DNA of 10,596 nucleotides from Baffinella frigidus (GCA_026770585.1 MU646814.1:88480-99075); one strand, 5' to 3'. Counted from the stretch's first letter, positions 1 to 5,282 are shown. The notes: generated by a model not told the origin, from the sequence alone. Translations and numbers: made by a program.

Positions 1-5
1 AGGGT

Positions 6-93
<88 letters not shown>

Positions 94-95
94 GG
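1..95 (+). repeat. Telomere-like satellite, (AGGGTTG)n
   Basis: Thirteen perfect tandem copies of the 7-mer AGGGTTG plus AGGG run from the first base and stop abruptly at 95. The unit differs from the plant/algal telomere repeat TTTAGGG by one base (TTGAGGG). The + strand is G-rich when read inward; a true left-hand chromosome end would be C-rich on this strand, so this is better read as an interstitial or intronic satellite than a telomere cap. The same motif recurs inside the introns of the LRR exon array at about 780-803 and 942-978. Confidence 0.95.
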
Positions 96-266
96 CCCAC
101 GTTCAGGATTCACAATTCCGGGTGACTCGCCATCTGCACCCAGTCTCCCGCAATAGGGGCTTGGCCACCCTAAACCCTAAACCCGGGCACTGGGGGGAAC
201 GCGCATGCACCCTACCCTGCCCGCCTGCCCCTGTGTGTCCTCTGAGAGTTGGGAGTTCCCCGCGGC
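96..266. other. Degenerate spacer, diverged unit of the LRR exon array
   Basis: No gene of its own. The stretch around 146-170 (cagtctcccgcaataggg) is a diverged copy of 589-620 (cagtctctcataataggg, both followed by a TTGGCCACC box), showing that the spacer was duplicated together with the LRR exons. A CCCTAAACCCTAAACCC telomere-type relic sits at about 168-184. The long overlapping frames here are artefacts of tandem duplication in GC-rich sequence. Confidence 0.5.
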
Positions 267-269
267 CGC

Positions 270-307
270 GCGCTCTCCACCCTCTCCACGCGCCTCGATC
301 TCTTCAG
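270..307 (+). pseudogene. LRR donor exon, copy 1 (truncated)
   Basis: The 3' remnant of an LRR-RI exon. It reads ALSTLSTRLDLFR in the frame starting at 270 and ends CAG|GTGTCT, a canonical donor after codon position 2. Only the LxxLxLxx end of the repeat survives; the 5' part with the IGDPGA motif is missing or diverged. It belongs to a family of four exon copies (270, 355, 632, 804), and the intron starts are also related (GTGTCKCCCA-type). It is most likely a dead exon copy. Confidence 0.5.
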
Positions 308-354
308 GTGTCTCCCACTGTACCCAGTGTAGGGGGCACGACCACCCCCCCTTG

Positions 355-461
355 CTCTCATCCCTCAACTTCGCTGCGCCCTACACCGGCGACCCAGGCG
401 CGATCGAGCTCTCGATCTCCGTGCCGCCCGCCACGCGCCTTACCCGCCTCGACCTCTCAAG
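355..461 (+). pseudogene. LRR donor exon, copy 2 (one LRR-RI repeat)
   Basis: A 107-bp exon-like block encodes one leucine-rich repeat: LSSLNFAAPYTGDPGAIE and onward to TRLTRLDLSR, ending AAG|GTGGGC with the donor after codon position 2. The YxGDPGA...L..LTRLDLS pattern matches the ribonuclease-inhibitor/NLRC repeat (NxIGDEGAxALAxAL...LxxLDLS); such repeats form curved binding scaffolds. It has the same length as copy 3 with no indels. No start codon or full gene is attached. It could be a usable alternative exon or a pseudo-exon. Confidence 0.6.
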
Positions 462-631
462 GTGGGCTTGCACAGTCCCACGTTTTCGGTTTACCCAGTT
501 TCGGGGGTGTACCCAATGGAGGGTTGGGAGTTTACCTGGAGGCTCCAGGTTCAGGGTTGAGAGTAGCGGGTGTCTCGCCCGAGACTGGCGTCACCAGTCT
601 CTCATAATAGGGTTTTGGCCACCTCCCCTTG

Positions 632-738
632 CTCTCCACGCTCGCCCTCGCGGTGGCGTACATCGGCGACCCGGGCGCGATCGAACTCTCGATTTCCGTG
701 CCTCTCGCGACCCGCCTCACCCGTCTCGATCTTTCCAG
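632..738 (+). pseudogene. LRR donor exon, copy 3 (best-preserved LRR-RI repeat)
   Basis: A 107-bp block, colinear with copy 2, encodes LSTLALAVAYIGDPGAIE and continues to LATRLTRLDLSR. It ends CAG|GTGTCG, a phase-2 donor. Counting from the Ala in the conserved Asn position (AYIGD) to the Asn of the downstream NGITAEGA exons across the splice gives 28 residues, the LRR-RI period. This copy keeps the consensus leucines and the GDPGA turn. An acceptor for the 5' side is not obvious, because the upstream CCACCTCCCCTTG is pyrimidine-rich but has no adjacent AG. Confidence 0.6.
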
Positions 739-772
739 GTGTCGCCCAGTGTCGTGTTTACCCAGAGGGTTC

Positions 773-803
773 AGAGTTCAGGGTTCAGGGTTCAGGGTTG
801 AGG
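773..803 (+). repeat. Degenerate GGGTTCA/GGGTTGA satellite in intron
   Basis: Three to four units of AGGGTTC followed by AGGGTTGAGGG lie directly against LRR exon copy 4. They are a variant of the satellite at 1-95. Confidence 0.8.
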
Positions 804-898
804 GAGCTCGCCGCCGCCTACATCGGTGAACCAGGGGCGATCGAGCTCTCCATCTCCGTGCCTCTTGCCACGCAACTTTCCCGCCTCGACCTCTCAAG
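804..898 (+). pseudogene. LRR donor exon, copy 4
   Basis: Encodes ELAAAYIGEPGAIELSIS and onward to LATQLSRLDLSR, ending AAG|GTGTCG in phase 2. Compared with copies 2 and 3 its first dozen bases are replaced by telomere-like GGGTTCAGGGTTGAGGG sequence, so satellite sequence runs straight into the repeat. It is the last donor-type exon before the acceptor exons starting at 1160, and its intron would be the natural partner (about 261 bp, 899-1159). The amino-acid changes (D to E, R to Q, T to S) are conservative. Confidence 0.6.
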
Positions 899-941
899 GT
901 GTCGCCCAGTTTAGTGTGTACCTACAGGGTTGCGGGATGAT

Positions 942-978
942 GGTTGAGGGTTGAGGGTTGAGGGTTGATAGTTGAGGG
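942..978 (+). repeat. GGTTGAGGG satellite in LRR intron, donor side
   Basis: Four units of GGTTGAG lie about 45 bases after the donor of LRR exon copy 4. It is followed at about 978-1000 by GAGCTCTCGATTGCAG, resembling the exon's own GAGCTCTCGATCTCCG, perhaps a fifth, mostly lost exon copy. Confidence 0.75.
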
Positions 979-1007
979 AGCTCTCGATTGCAGAATCGAT
1001 GACACTC

Positions 1008-1070
1008 AACCCCAAACCCCCAAAACCCCAAAACCCCAAAACCCCAAACCCCAAACCCCAAACCCGAAAC
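1008..1070 (+). repeat. C4A4/C4A3 telomere-like tract in LRR intron, acceptor side
   Basis: A run of CCCCAAAA and CCCCAAA units (about eight) follows ACTCAACCCC. Its complement is GGGGTTTT-like, and it is largely complementary to the G-rich tract at 942-978 within the same presumed intron. More CCCTAAACCCT relics continue to about 1390 between the acceptor exons. Confidence 0.85.
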
Positions 1071-1159
1071 AACAACAACACCACGCCGGAATTCATTAAA
1101 TTCTAACCTCGAATCTTTAAACCCCGGACCCCAACCTCTAAACCCTAAACCCTCAACAG

Positions 1160-1193
1160 CAACGGGATCACGGCGGATGGCGCTCAGCGCGTC
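1160..1193 (+). pseudogene. LRR acceptor exon, copy 1 (decayed)
   Basis: Follows AACAG at 1155-1159, a possible 3' splice site. The exon reads C|AAC GGG ATC ACG GCG GAT GGC GCT, that is NGITADGAQR, with one base completing the phase-2 codon left by the LDLS exons (joined: LDLS-S-NGITADGA). The frame then runs into CCCTAAA-like intron sequence, with no donor. This looks like the 5' end of a duplicated exon. Confidence 0.5.
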
Positions 1194-1242
1194 AAACCCT
1201 ACTCTCTAAAACCCAAACCCTAACCCCTAATCCCGATGGCAG

Positions 1243-1284
1243 CAACGCTATCACGGCGGAGGAGGAGGCCGCATTGGCGCTCGC
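1243..1284 (+). pseudogene. LRR acceptor exon, copy 2 (decayed)
   Basis: Follows GGCAG (acceptor AG at 1241-1242) and reads C|AAC GCT ATC ACG GCG GAG, NAITAEEEAALALA, again in phase 2. This matches the LRR-RI consensus NxIxxEGAxALAxAL except that GA is replaced by EA. No donor is visible and the sequence then decays into C-rich spacer (AACCCCACACGC). Confidence 0.5.
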
Positions 1285-1395
1285 AACCCCACACGCTACA
1301 CCCTGGACCATGAACCCTGAAACCAAACCCCCAAAATCCCTAAGCCCCTAAACCAAAAACTAAACCCAACACCCAAACTCCTCACCCCTAAACAG

Positions 1396-1480
1396 CAACG
1401 GCATCACGGCGGAGGGCGCATCGGCGCTCGCTGAGGCAGGGCCGGAGTACTCCCCACTCCTCCTCACCCTCCTCCTCCGG
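1396..1480 (+). CDS. LRR acceptor exon, copy 3 (complete LRR-RI exon)
   Basis: The best-bounded exon in the array. The acceptor AACAG ends at 1395 and the donor CGG|GTAAGT (1481-1486) is a perfect consensus. The 85-bp exon carries one base plus 28 codons: NGITAEGASALAEAGPEY, then SPLLLTLLLR. It enters in phase 2, compatible with the LDLS exons, and leaves in phase 0, compatible with the RNAVGG exons at 2330, 2563 and 3245. Joining it to the latter gives LLLTLLLR-RNAVGGDG, which fits LxxLxLxxNxIG with 29 residues between the conserved asparagines. The gene may still be dead, because no complete start-to-stop model can be built within the window. Confidence 0.6.
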
Positions 1481-1748
1481 GTAAGTCCCGCCTCCTCACC
1501 CTGAATCCCCAATTTTCGACACGTGTAACTTCCTCCTCCTCGCCCTCCCATCACCTTGATTCGCCGGGCGATTCCTGGATTCCCTCCGCGCCACCCGGAT
1601 TCTCAAATTCCCGGCACGGGTAATTCCCTCCTCTTCCTCTTCACCCTGCGCATCTGGGTTGCATTTCCCGTGAACGCACCCCCGCCCTCCGCCGCCATCG
1701 CCCCAGCGGTGGTGTCACTCTTTTTGTACTTGATGTACGAGGACCACG
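1481..1748. other. Intron-like spacer with degenerate pyrimidine-rich duplication
   Basis: After the GTAAGT donor the sequence is C/T-rich. Two related blocks of roughly 45 bases occur, near 1507-1548 (ending CTTCCTCCTCCTCGCCC) and 1602-1648 (ending ATTCCCTCCTCTTCCTC), each preceded by a (C)GACACGTGTAA / GGCACGGGTAA motif. No gene is supported; the frame from 1556 to 1780 has no family resemblance and runs into a fold-back element. Confidence 0.45.
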
Positions 1749-1900
1749 CAGCGGGCTTTGAAGGGATTTTCGGGCTCTGAGCGCCCGAGTTTTCGTTACC
1801 TTATCCGTAGGAACCCCCCCTATGTCCCTACGGATAGCCTGCCGTAGGGTCCTTGGTCTTATCGCTTAAGGGTTCTTTGAAATCCCTTCGAAGCCCGCTG
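1749..1900. mobile_element. Fold-back element, termini CAGCGGGCTT
   Basis: Inverted ends of about 22 bp (left CAGCGGGCTTTGAAGGGATT, right its complement with one change, C for T) bound a 152-bp segment. An inner hairpin, TATCCGTAGG / CCCTACGGATA, sits at about 1802-1836. The right part contains CTGCCGTAGGGTCCTTGG, related to the core of the ACAGGGGTACC elements further right. No coding capacity, so a MITE-like non-autonomous element is the likely identity. Confidence 0.65.
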
Positions 1901-2213
1901 TGTAGACAGCACGGCGCAGACCCTCGAAGAGAGAGAGTTATTTATTGACGACCAACTGGTCCGGATCCGCTTTATCACCGATATTATTTAGCGGACCGGC
2001 CTCGTGCCATGGGTGTTTGATTTCCCTTTCCCCGGTAGCCTCATATCTATCTTCCTAGTTCTCTCGGACCCTCGAACATTCCATCCCGCACACCCTTGAC
2101 TCCCATACCCAATCCAAGTCCATAAACCGTTTTATGATATGGTAGGTATGATTTTGGGGGGCACGGTACAGCTCTGACGAGGCCAAGAAACCCCACACCC
2201 ACCACGCCACAAA
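1901..2213. other. Intergenic/intron-like sequence, no gene seen
   Basis: No convincing coding sequence. There is a short interrupted hairpin at about 1960-1999 (GGATCCGCT...AGCGGACC). ATTTATTGACGACCAACTG at about 1941-1959 resembles TTTATTGACCAACTG in repeat block B (about 4659). Nothing else stands out. Confidence 0.4.
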
Positions 2214-2216
2214 ACC

Positions 2217-2289
2217 CTGTGATTAGTTAAGTAACCAAAACCGTGTGATTAATTACTTACTTAATTGATGTGATTAATTAAGTAACCCA
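2217..2289. repeat. AT-rich degenerate repeats, GTGATTAATTAAGTAACC
   Basis: Three related units (about 2219, 2244 and 2270) of GTGATTARTTAAGTAACC. The middle one diverges to ATTACTTACTTAATTG, so the group can also fold. Related TTAATTAA-rich sequence recurs at 2482-2525. Function unknown. Confidence 0.6.
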
Positions 2290-2329
2290 ACCCGTTAAGT
2301 AATCGGAGTTCCCCTCATATTTCTTGCAG

Positions 2330-2367
2330 CGCAACGCGGTCGGGGGCGCCGTCATTCACGCCCCTAT
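2330..2367 (+). pseudogene. RNAVGG-type LRR acceptor exon relic 1
   Basis: Preceded by a good 3' splice site (CATATTTCTTGCAG, AG at 2328-2329). It starts CGC AAC GCG GTC GGG GGC GCC, RNAVGGAVIHAP, in phase 0, then departs from LRR sequence. The first 19 bases are identical to those at 2563 and 3245. The following CATTCACGCCCCTAT recurs with one change at 2761-2775. It is read as a duplicated, truncated exon start. Confidence 0.5.
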
Positions 2368-2385
2368 GACCCTACCGTATCGCCT

Positions 2386-2448
2386 ATGGATTATCCACGT
2401 ATCATTCGCGAAATTCCGTTGTAGTCCGCTGTGTTGCTCACACCGCAT
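2386..2448 (+). repeat. Dispersed repeat R, copy 1
   Basis: Diverged match to 3182-3235. Both start ATGGRTTA and end with GTCCGCTGTGTKGCTCACACC; copy 2 lacks about 9 bases in the middle. It contains the CCGCTGTGT motif that recurs across the window. Confidence 0.6.
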
Positions 2449-2449
2449 C

Positions 2450-2525
2450 AATTAAAATACGTGTTTGCGTACAAGTACAGTCTTAATTAACTACGACACA
2501 AACACGGTTTAATTAATTTAATTAC
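2450..2525. repeat. AT-rich imperfect inverted repeat
   Basis: AATTAAAATACGTGTTTG near 2450-2467 is roughly complementary to CAAACACGGTTTAATTAATT at about 2503-2522, giving an interrupted stem around a TCTTAATTAACTACG loop. No coding content. Confidence 0.5.
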
Positions 2526-2562
2526 GCACCAAGTAATCGTCATCCAAATCGCACCTGCGCAG

Positions 2563-2601
2563 CGCAACGCGGTCGGGGGCGACGTCGCCGACATGATTCC
2601 G
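2563..2601 (+). pseudogene. RNAVGG-type LRR acceptor exon relic 2
   Basis: Follows ACCTGCGCAG (AG at 2561-2562) and reads RNAVGGDVADMIP in phase 0, identical to the 3245 exon over its first 19 bases. The LRR pattern is lost after GGD. Likely a non-functional copy of the same exon start. Confidence 0.5.
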
Positions 2602-2675
2602 ATTACAAAACCGTTTTCGATAATGTAATCGGGGACAGCAGGCCCAGGACCTTCCCACGGTATTTTTTTATTTTT

Positions 2676-2703
2676 CGGTCGTTTTTCAACGGTCGTTTTT
2701 CAA
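2676..2703 (+). repeat. 14-bp tandem duplication
   Basis: CGGTCGTTTTTCAA occurs twice back to back, perfectly. Confidence 0.9.
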
Positions 2704-2737
2704 TCAAGTAATACTTCGCAACGCATATCCCCCACAT

Positions 2738-2775
2738 CGCAACGCGTTCGGAGGCGCCGGCATTCACACCCCTAT
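2738..2775 (+). pseudogene. RNAFGG-type LRR exon relic 3, splice site lost
   Basis: CGCAACGCGTTCGGAGGCGC reads RNAFGGAGIHTP. The base before it makes CAT rather than CAG, so the acceptor is destroyed. The next 15 bases match those after relic 1 (CATTCACACCCCTAT). A shorter echo, TTCGCAACGCAT, lies at about 2715-2726. The 140-bp fold-back element begins immediately after. Confidence 0.5.
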
Positions 2776-2915
2776 TTATCCGGTGAAGCCTATTTTTCTT
2801 TCGTTTGATGGCAACGAAAATTACTACACAAATGCTTTAATATTACTAACAAGAACGAATTGTGTAGTAATTTTCGTAACCATCAAATGAAAGAAAAATA
2901 GGTTTCCCCGGATAA
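2776..2915. mobile_element. 140-bp fold-back element F1, copy 1
   Basis: Nearly the whole element is one hairpin: TTATCCGGTGAAGCC...ATTTTTCTTTC...TTACTACACAA on the left is complementary to the right side, ending GGTTTCCCCGGATAA. Loop about 30 bases, AT-rich. A second copy of exactly the same length lies at 7059-7198 in opposite orientation, judged by the asymmetric loop. CTAT stands on both sides of this copy, a possible target duplication. Non-coding and MITE-like. Confidence 0.85.
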
Positions 2916-2916
2916 C

Positions 2917-3158
2917 TATTGTACTTTTCGGGTCAGCGCGGATTTTCTCGAGGTCGGGTCGGGGTGTCGGGAAATGAAAATCTCGATAATTGGTGCGTCC
3001 ATCTAAAGTTTTATACTATCGTATGCATTGATATGATGACAACATGCACCCCCCACCCATAATATGTCACAAATACTAGAGCCCTTTTCCGATATTTTCG
3101 ATTTTTCCCGACTCCCCGACCCCAATCCAAAATCCGCGCTGACCCGAAAAGTACAATA
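2917..3158. mobile_element. 242-bp fold-back element F2, termini TATTGTACTTTTCGGG
   Basis: TATTGTACTTTTCGGGTCAG and its continuation (30 bp perfect) is inverted at the right end, ending CCCGAAAAGTACAATA. Beyond that the arms continue imperfectly (GGTCGGGTCGGGGTGTCGGG against CCCGACTCCCCGACCCC) for about 70 bases each side of an AT-rich centre. It begins one or two bases after F1 ends. No protein coding is supported. Confidence 0.85.
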
Positions 3159-3181
3159 TGTCCCTCCGGGATTATTCAGGT

Positions 3182-3235
3182 ATGGGTTAATCACGAAATC
3201 TCTGCGGAGTCCGCTGTGTGGCTCACACCACACAT
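3182..3235 (+). repeat. Dispersed repeat R, copy 2
   Basis: Second copy of the sequence at 2386-2448, ending a few bases before the LRR acceptor exon at 3245. It contains CCGCTGTGTGGCTCACACC. Confidence 0.6.
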
Positions 3236-3244
3236 CCCCTACAG

Positions 3245-3518
3245 CGCAACGCGGTCGGGGGCGATGGCGCCGCCGCTCTCTCAGCCGCCCTCGCCGCCTC
3301 TCCCTCCCCTCCTCCCTCCCGAGGCGGGCCCACCACGTCCGGAGGCGGGCCTATCATGTCCCAAGGCAGGGGGGGGAGTGAGCCCAGAGGCGGGGGGGCG
3401 GGGGGCGGGGGTTGGGGGGCGCCTGCAGCGCACGGGGGTCTGGTGGGGGTGGATTTGGGGGATAACGCGCTTGATCAGGAGGACGGGGTGCTTGTGGCAG
3501 CCGCGCTCTCCCCGGAAG
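3245..3518 (+). CDS. LRR-RI exon with Gly/Pro-rich insertion
   Basis: Starts after CCCCTACAG (AG at 3243-3244) in phase 0 and reads RNAVGGDGAAALSAALAAS, an excellent LRR-RI repeat start. About 45 residues rich in Gly, Pro and Ser follow, then a second repeat: GGLVGVDLGDNALDQEDG with VLVAAAL. A possible donor GGAAG|GTCATT is at 3519; otherwise the frame stays open to a stop at 3614-3616 inside a non-coding tandem repeat. LRR-RI proteins act as binding scaffolds in receptors and regulators. The poly-G-driven insertion is unusual and may be slippage. Coding status is uncertain, because no complete gene is present. Confidence 0.55.
3368..3420 (+). other. G-run cluster, G-quadruplex candidate
   Basis: Seven or more runs of 4-8 G within about 50 bases (GGGGGGGCGGGGGGCGGGGG and flanks). 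On the + strand, inside the exon insertion, so it could fold in DNA or RNA. Confidence 0.7.
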
Positions 3519-3778
3519 GTCATTCCTCGATTCTCATTTCGGAAGATTGCCAGTCCAACTGGTTGAACCAGATGCAGTCTCCCCTGGCCATTCCCAGCTA
3601 CGTTCTACCCCTGTGACCTTGCTACGTGGAACTGTCTGAGCAGCCCTCTCCGTGGAAAGTCGTTCCTCCATGTTAGAGATGAGTCGACCAGGGCGGTGTT
3701 GACCAGCAGCAGTCTCCCCTGGCCATTCCCAGATACGTTTCAACCCCATGTCCTTCCCACGTGGCATCGTTCCCGCCG
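3502..3778 (+). repeat. Degenerate tandem duplication, unit about 137 bp
   Basis: Two diverged copies, about 3502-3640 and 3641-3778. Anchors are GCTCTCCCCGGAAGGTCATT versus CCCTCTCCGTGGAAAGTCGTT, and CAGTCTCCCCTGGCCATTCC, shared exactly. A third unit may start at about 3775 (GCCGCCCTCTCTCC). Copy 1 overlaps the end of the LRR exon. No ORF is conserved between units. Confidence 0.75.
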
Positions 3779-3794
3779 CCCTCTCTCCTAGTAA

Positions 3795-3947
3795 GAGAGA
3801 CCTTTGTCAATACCAACGCGGCCGCTGTGTATGCAACCCCACACCGAGACCTTTTTTGCACCCCCAACCTTTGAGAGACCCATGCACCCAAACAGAGACA
3901 CCTTTATCAATACCACCATAGCCGCTGTGTATGCACCCCCACACGAG
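3795..3947 (+). repeat. Direct repeat pair of about 54 bp
   Basis: 3795-3848 and 3893-3947 share ACCTTT.TCAATACCA and CCGCTGTGTATGCAMCCCC with few differences, separated by about 44 bases. Each copy carries CCGCTGTGT. The reading frame through it (3804-4172) is not started by ATG and shows no family pattern. Confidence 0.75.
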
Positions 3948-4139
3948 CTATGTCCGAGCAGGGGCGACGAGCACGATGTTATTTACTTGATACCCATACA
4001 CTCGCGACAGCCTGGTTGTTCTAGTGCGGAATCTGGACGAGCGCCATCGCGCGAGCCACTAGGGGCGGGTGAAGAGAGGTCATCCTGGTCATTCTCAGCT
4101 AGCTGGTCTCCGCGGACGTTCGCGGCTGCCCGGTGTCTA
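3946..4139 (+). repeat. Left flank of the large duplicated block
   Basis: Contains short blocks repeated downstream: 3946-3971 matches 5114-5139 (AGCTNTGTCNGAGCA core); 4061-4098 matches 5243-5280 (AGGGGCGGGTGA...TCCTGGTCATTC); TGCCCGGTGTCTAG at 4127-4140 matches 5354-5367. The colinear order shows that the duplication extends left of block A, but spacing has drifted through insertions and deletions. Confidence 0.65.
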
Positions 4140-4235
4140 GCCTGTGCGAAACCGGGCTCTTCATTAATGTAGTTTAGCTGCAATTATGTACTACACTTTC
4201 CGCTCTCAACGTATTGTATGGCGAGCAGGGGCAGA

Positions 4236-4360
4236 CGGGCCCGTCTCGGGGCAGGAGGCGGCGGTGGGGGTAGCAGGGGGGAAGTGGCTTGGGGTGGCTG
4301 GGAACAGGTTCGGGGCGGCGGCGGCGGGGGGGGTAGTGAGGGCGGGGCGCCGAGTGGGGG
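4236..4360 (+). other. G-rich, G-quadruplex-prone segment (also at about 5655-5780)
   Basis: Dense G runs on the + strand (GGCGGCGGCGGCGGGGGGGG near 4313-4332) lie just left of the palindromic element. Present in both copies of block A, with a differing G-run length. Confidence 0.7.
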
Positions 4361-4378
4361 TGAGTGTGCGAATGTGAT

Positions 4379-4497
4379 ACAGGGGTACCTCGCTCGTAGA
4401 AACGCCCCCACCCCCTAGGACCACCATAGGGTCTCAGGTGTAGCCGTACTGTAGGGTCTTGGGAGGAGGCGCTTTCTTATGCGCGAGGTACCCCTGT
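4379..4497. mobile_element. Palindromic element P, copy 1
   Basis: Ends are ACAGGGGTACCTCGC and its inverted partner GCGAGGTACCCCTGT. Inside, a C-rich left arm (CGCCCCCACCCCCTAGGACC) faces a G-rich right arm (CTTGGGAGGAGGCG), with a core TAGCCGTACTGTAGGGTCTT. 119 bp, non-coding. Lies inside block A, so it was duplicated with the block (see 5794-5916). Flanking target duplication not clear. Confidence 0.8.
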
Positions 4498-4623
4498 GCA
4501 GGGATGTCTCGCCTGAAAGAACATCCTTGCTCCAGGGTCGGTCGGTCGGCGTATTCTCAAATTAGTACCAGAGGGTCGACGGCAGTGAAGTGAGAAAACC
4601 AATTCGGGCACACCGATACACGC

Positions 4624-4955
4624 TCAGCTGGTTGCGTCGGACTGGGGGGGGGCGCCGTTTATTGACCAACTGCACCCCCATTGCAGGGAGAGAGGCAGGA
4701 GCCCCAGTACCCGAGAGGGGTATAGGGATACCTCGTGTACAAGAACCCGAAACTTAGGAACACGGAACGAATTCGACTCCTGCGTGTTCTTTATTTAGTA
4801 CCAGAGGGTTGACTAACTCGAGATTTAGTCAATCCGCTGGTACTGAATTAACACCACACAGGCCCCAAATCTGGTGCGGGTTCTTAAGTTACTGGTTCGT
4901 GTACAAGCGTTATCCCTGCAGAGAGCGTCTTGGGGGTTACATGCACCGGTACCAC
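4624..4955 (+). repeat. Duplicated block B, copy 1
   Basis: A 332-bp block matching 6311-6660 with few differences. Overlaps the end of block A by TCAGCTGGTTGC. The second copy has 18 extra bases around CATTGCACGACACCATC. The frame at 4874-5101 is open here but has an in-frame TAG in copy 2 (CTGCAGAGAG versus CTGTAGAGAG), so it is not conserved coding. Confidence 0.9.
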
Positions 4956-5149
4956 TCTGGTGGAAGGGCTCCGCTCGGGCGCTAGAGACACACGGAGACA
5001 TCGTGTGCGAGTTAGGCTTCACTGAGAGAAGGACGGAGCCGCACGTGTTGGATGGCCGCCATGTGTACATGTATGCATGGCCGCCATTTATATGGGGGTG
5101 ACACCCCGACAACAGCTTTGTCTGAGCAAAGGCGACAAGAGTGGGCAAC
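4956..5149. other. Unique sequence between repeat blocks
   Basis: No gene is supported. Contains CATGTGTACATGTATGCATGG and two ATGGCCGCCAT.T boxes (near 5051 and 5078). 5114-5139 is the duplicated flank also found at 3946. Confidence 0.4.
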
Positions 5150-5242
5150 TGCCCCCCCCCTAGGACCATCATAGGGCCCTAGGCATAGGCCTAATGTAGG
5201 GTCCTAGGAGGGGGCGGTTTCTTATGAGCGAGGTACCCCTGT
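5150..5242. mobile_element. Palindromic element P, 5'-truncated copy
   Basis: Keeps CCCCCCCCCTAGGACC, the core TAGGCCTAATGTAGGGTCCT, the G-rich arm and the complete right terminus GAGCGAGGTACCCCTGT. The left ACAGGGGTACCTCGC terminus is missing. Confidence 0.75.
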
Positions 5243-5282
5243 AGGGGCGGGTGACGAGAGGGAATCCTGGTCATTCCCAGAT

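Larger units (their letters stand above)
4140..4635 (+). repeat. Duplicated block A, copy 1
   Basis: A 496-bp block matching 5559-6055 almost base for base. It contains TTTAGCTGCAATTATGT, a G-rich segment (about 4236-4360), a palindromic ACAGGGGTACC element, and the 37-bp CAGTGAAGTGAGAAAACC segment. The frame starting at the ATG near 4218 (MASRGRRARL plus polyglycine) is open in both copies, but the copies are too similar for this to show selection, so I do not call a gene. Confidence 0.9.

Noticed and set aside
1-95. True telomere at the left end
   Set aside because: Strand orientation is wrong for a left end and the tract stops sharply. The same motif occurs internally in introns.
89-607. 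Long overlapping + frames across 89-914
   Set aside because: They run through satellites, exon copies and introns alike, and the LRR sense switches frame between copies. They are by-products of GC-rich tandem duplication, not one protein.
2214-2300. CRISPR-like array from GTGATTAATTAAGTAACC repeats
   Set aside because: Only three unequal units, no regular spacers, and the sequence context is eukaryotic.
3795-3947. LTR pair of a tiny retroelement
   Set aside because: The direct repeats are only about 54 bp with about 44 bases between them, with no primer-binding site or polypurine tract; simple tandem duplication explains them.
4218-4418. Glycine-rich small protein (MASRGRRARL...) in both copies of block A
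   Set aside because: Open in both copies, but the DNA is nearly identical so this is uninformative; the sequence is mostly polyglycine from G runs, and the frame runs into a palindromic element at its end.
4874-5101. 75-codon frame in block B
   Set aside because: The second copy of block B has an in-frame TAG at the equivalent position, and the end differs because block B stops at 4955.
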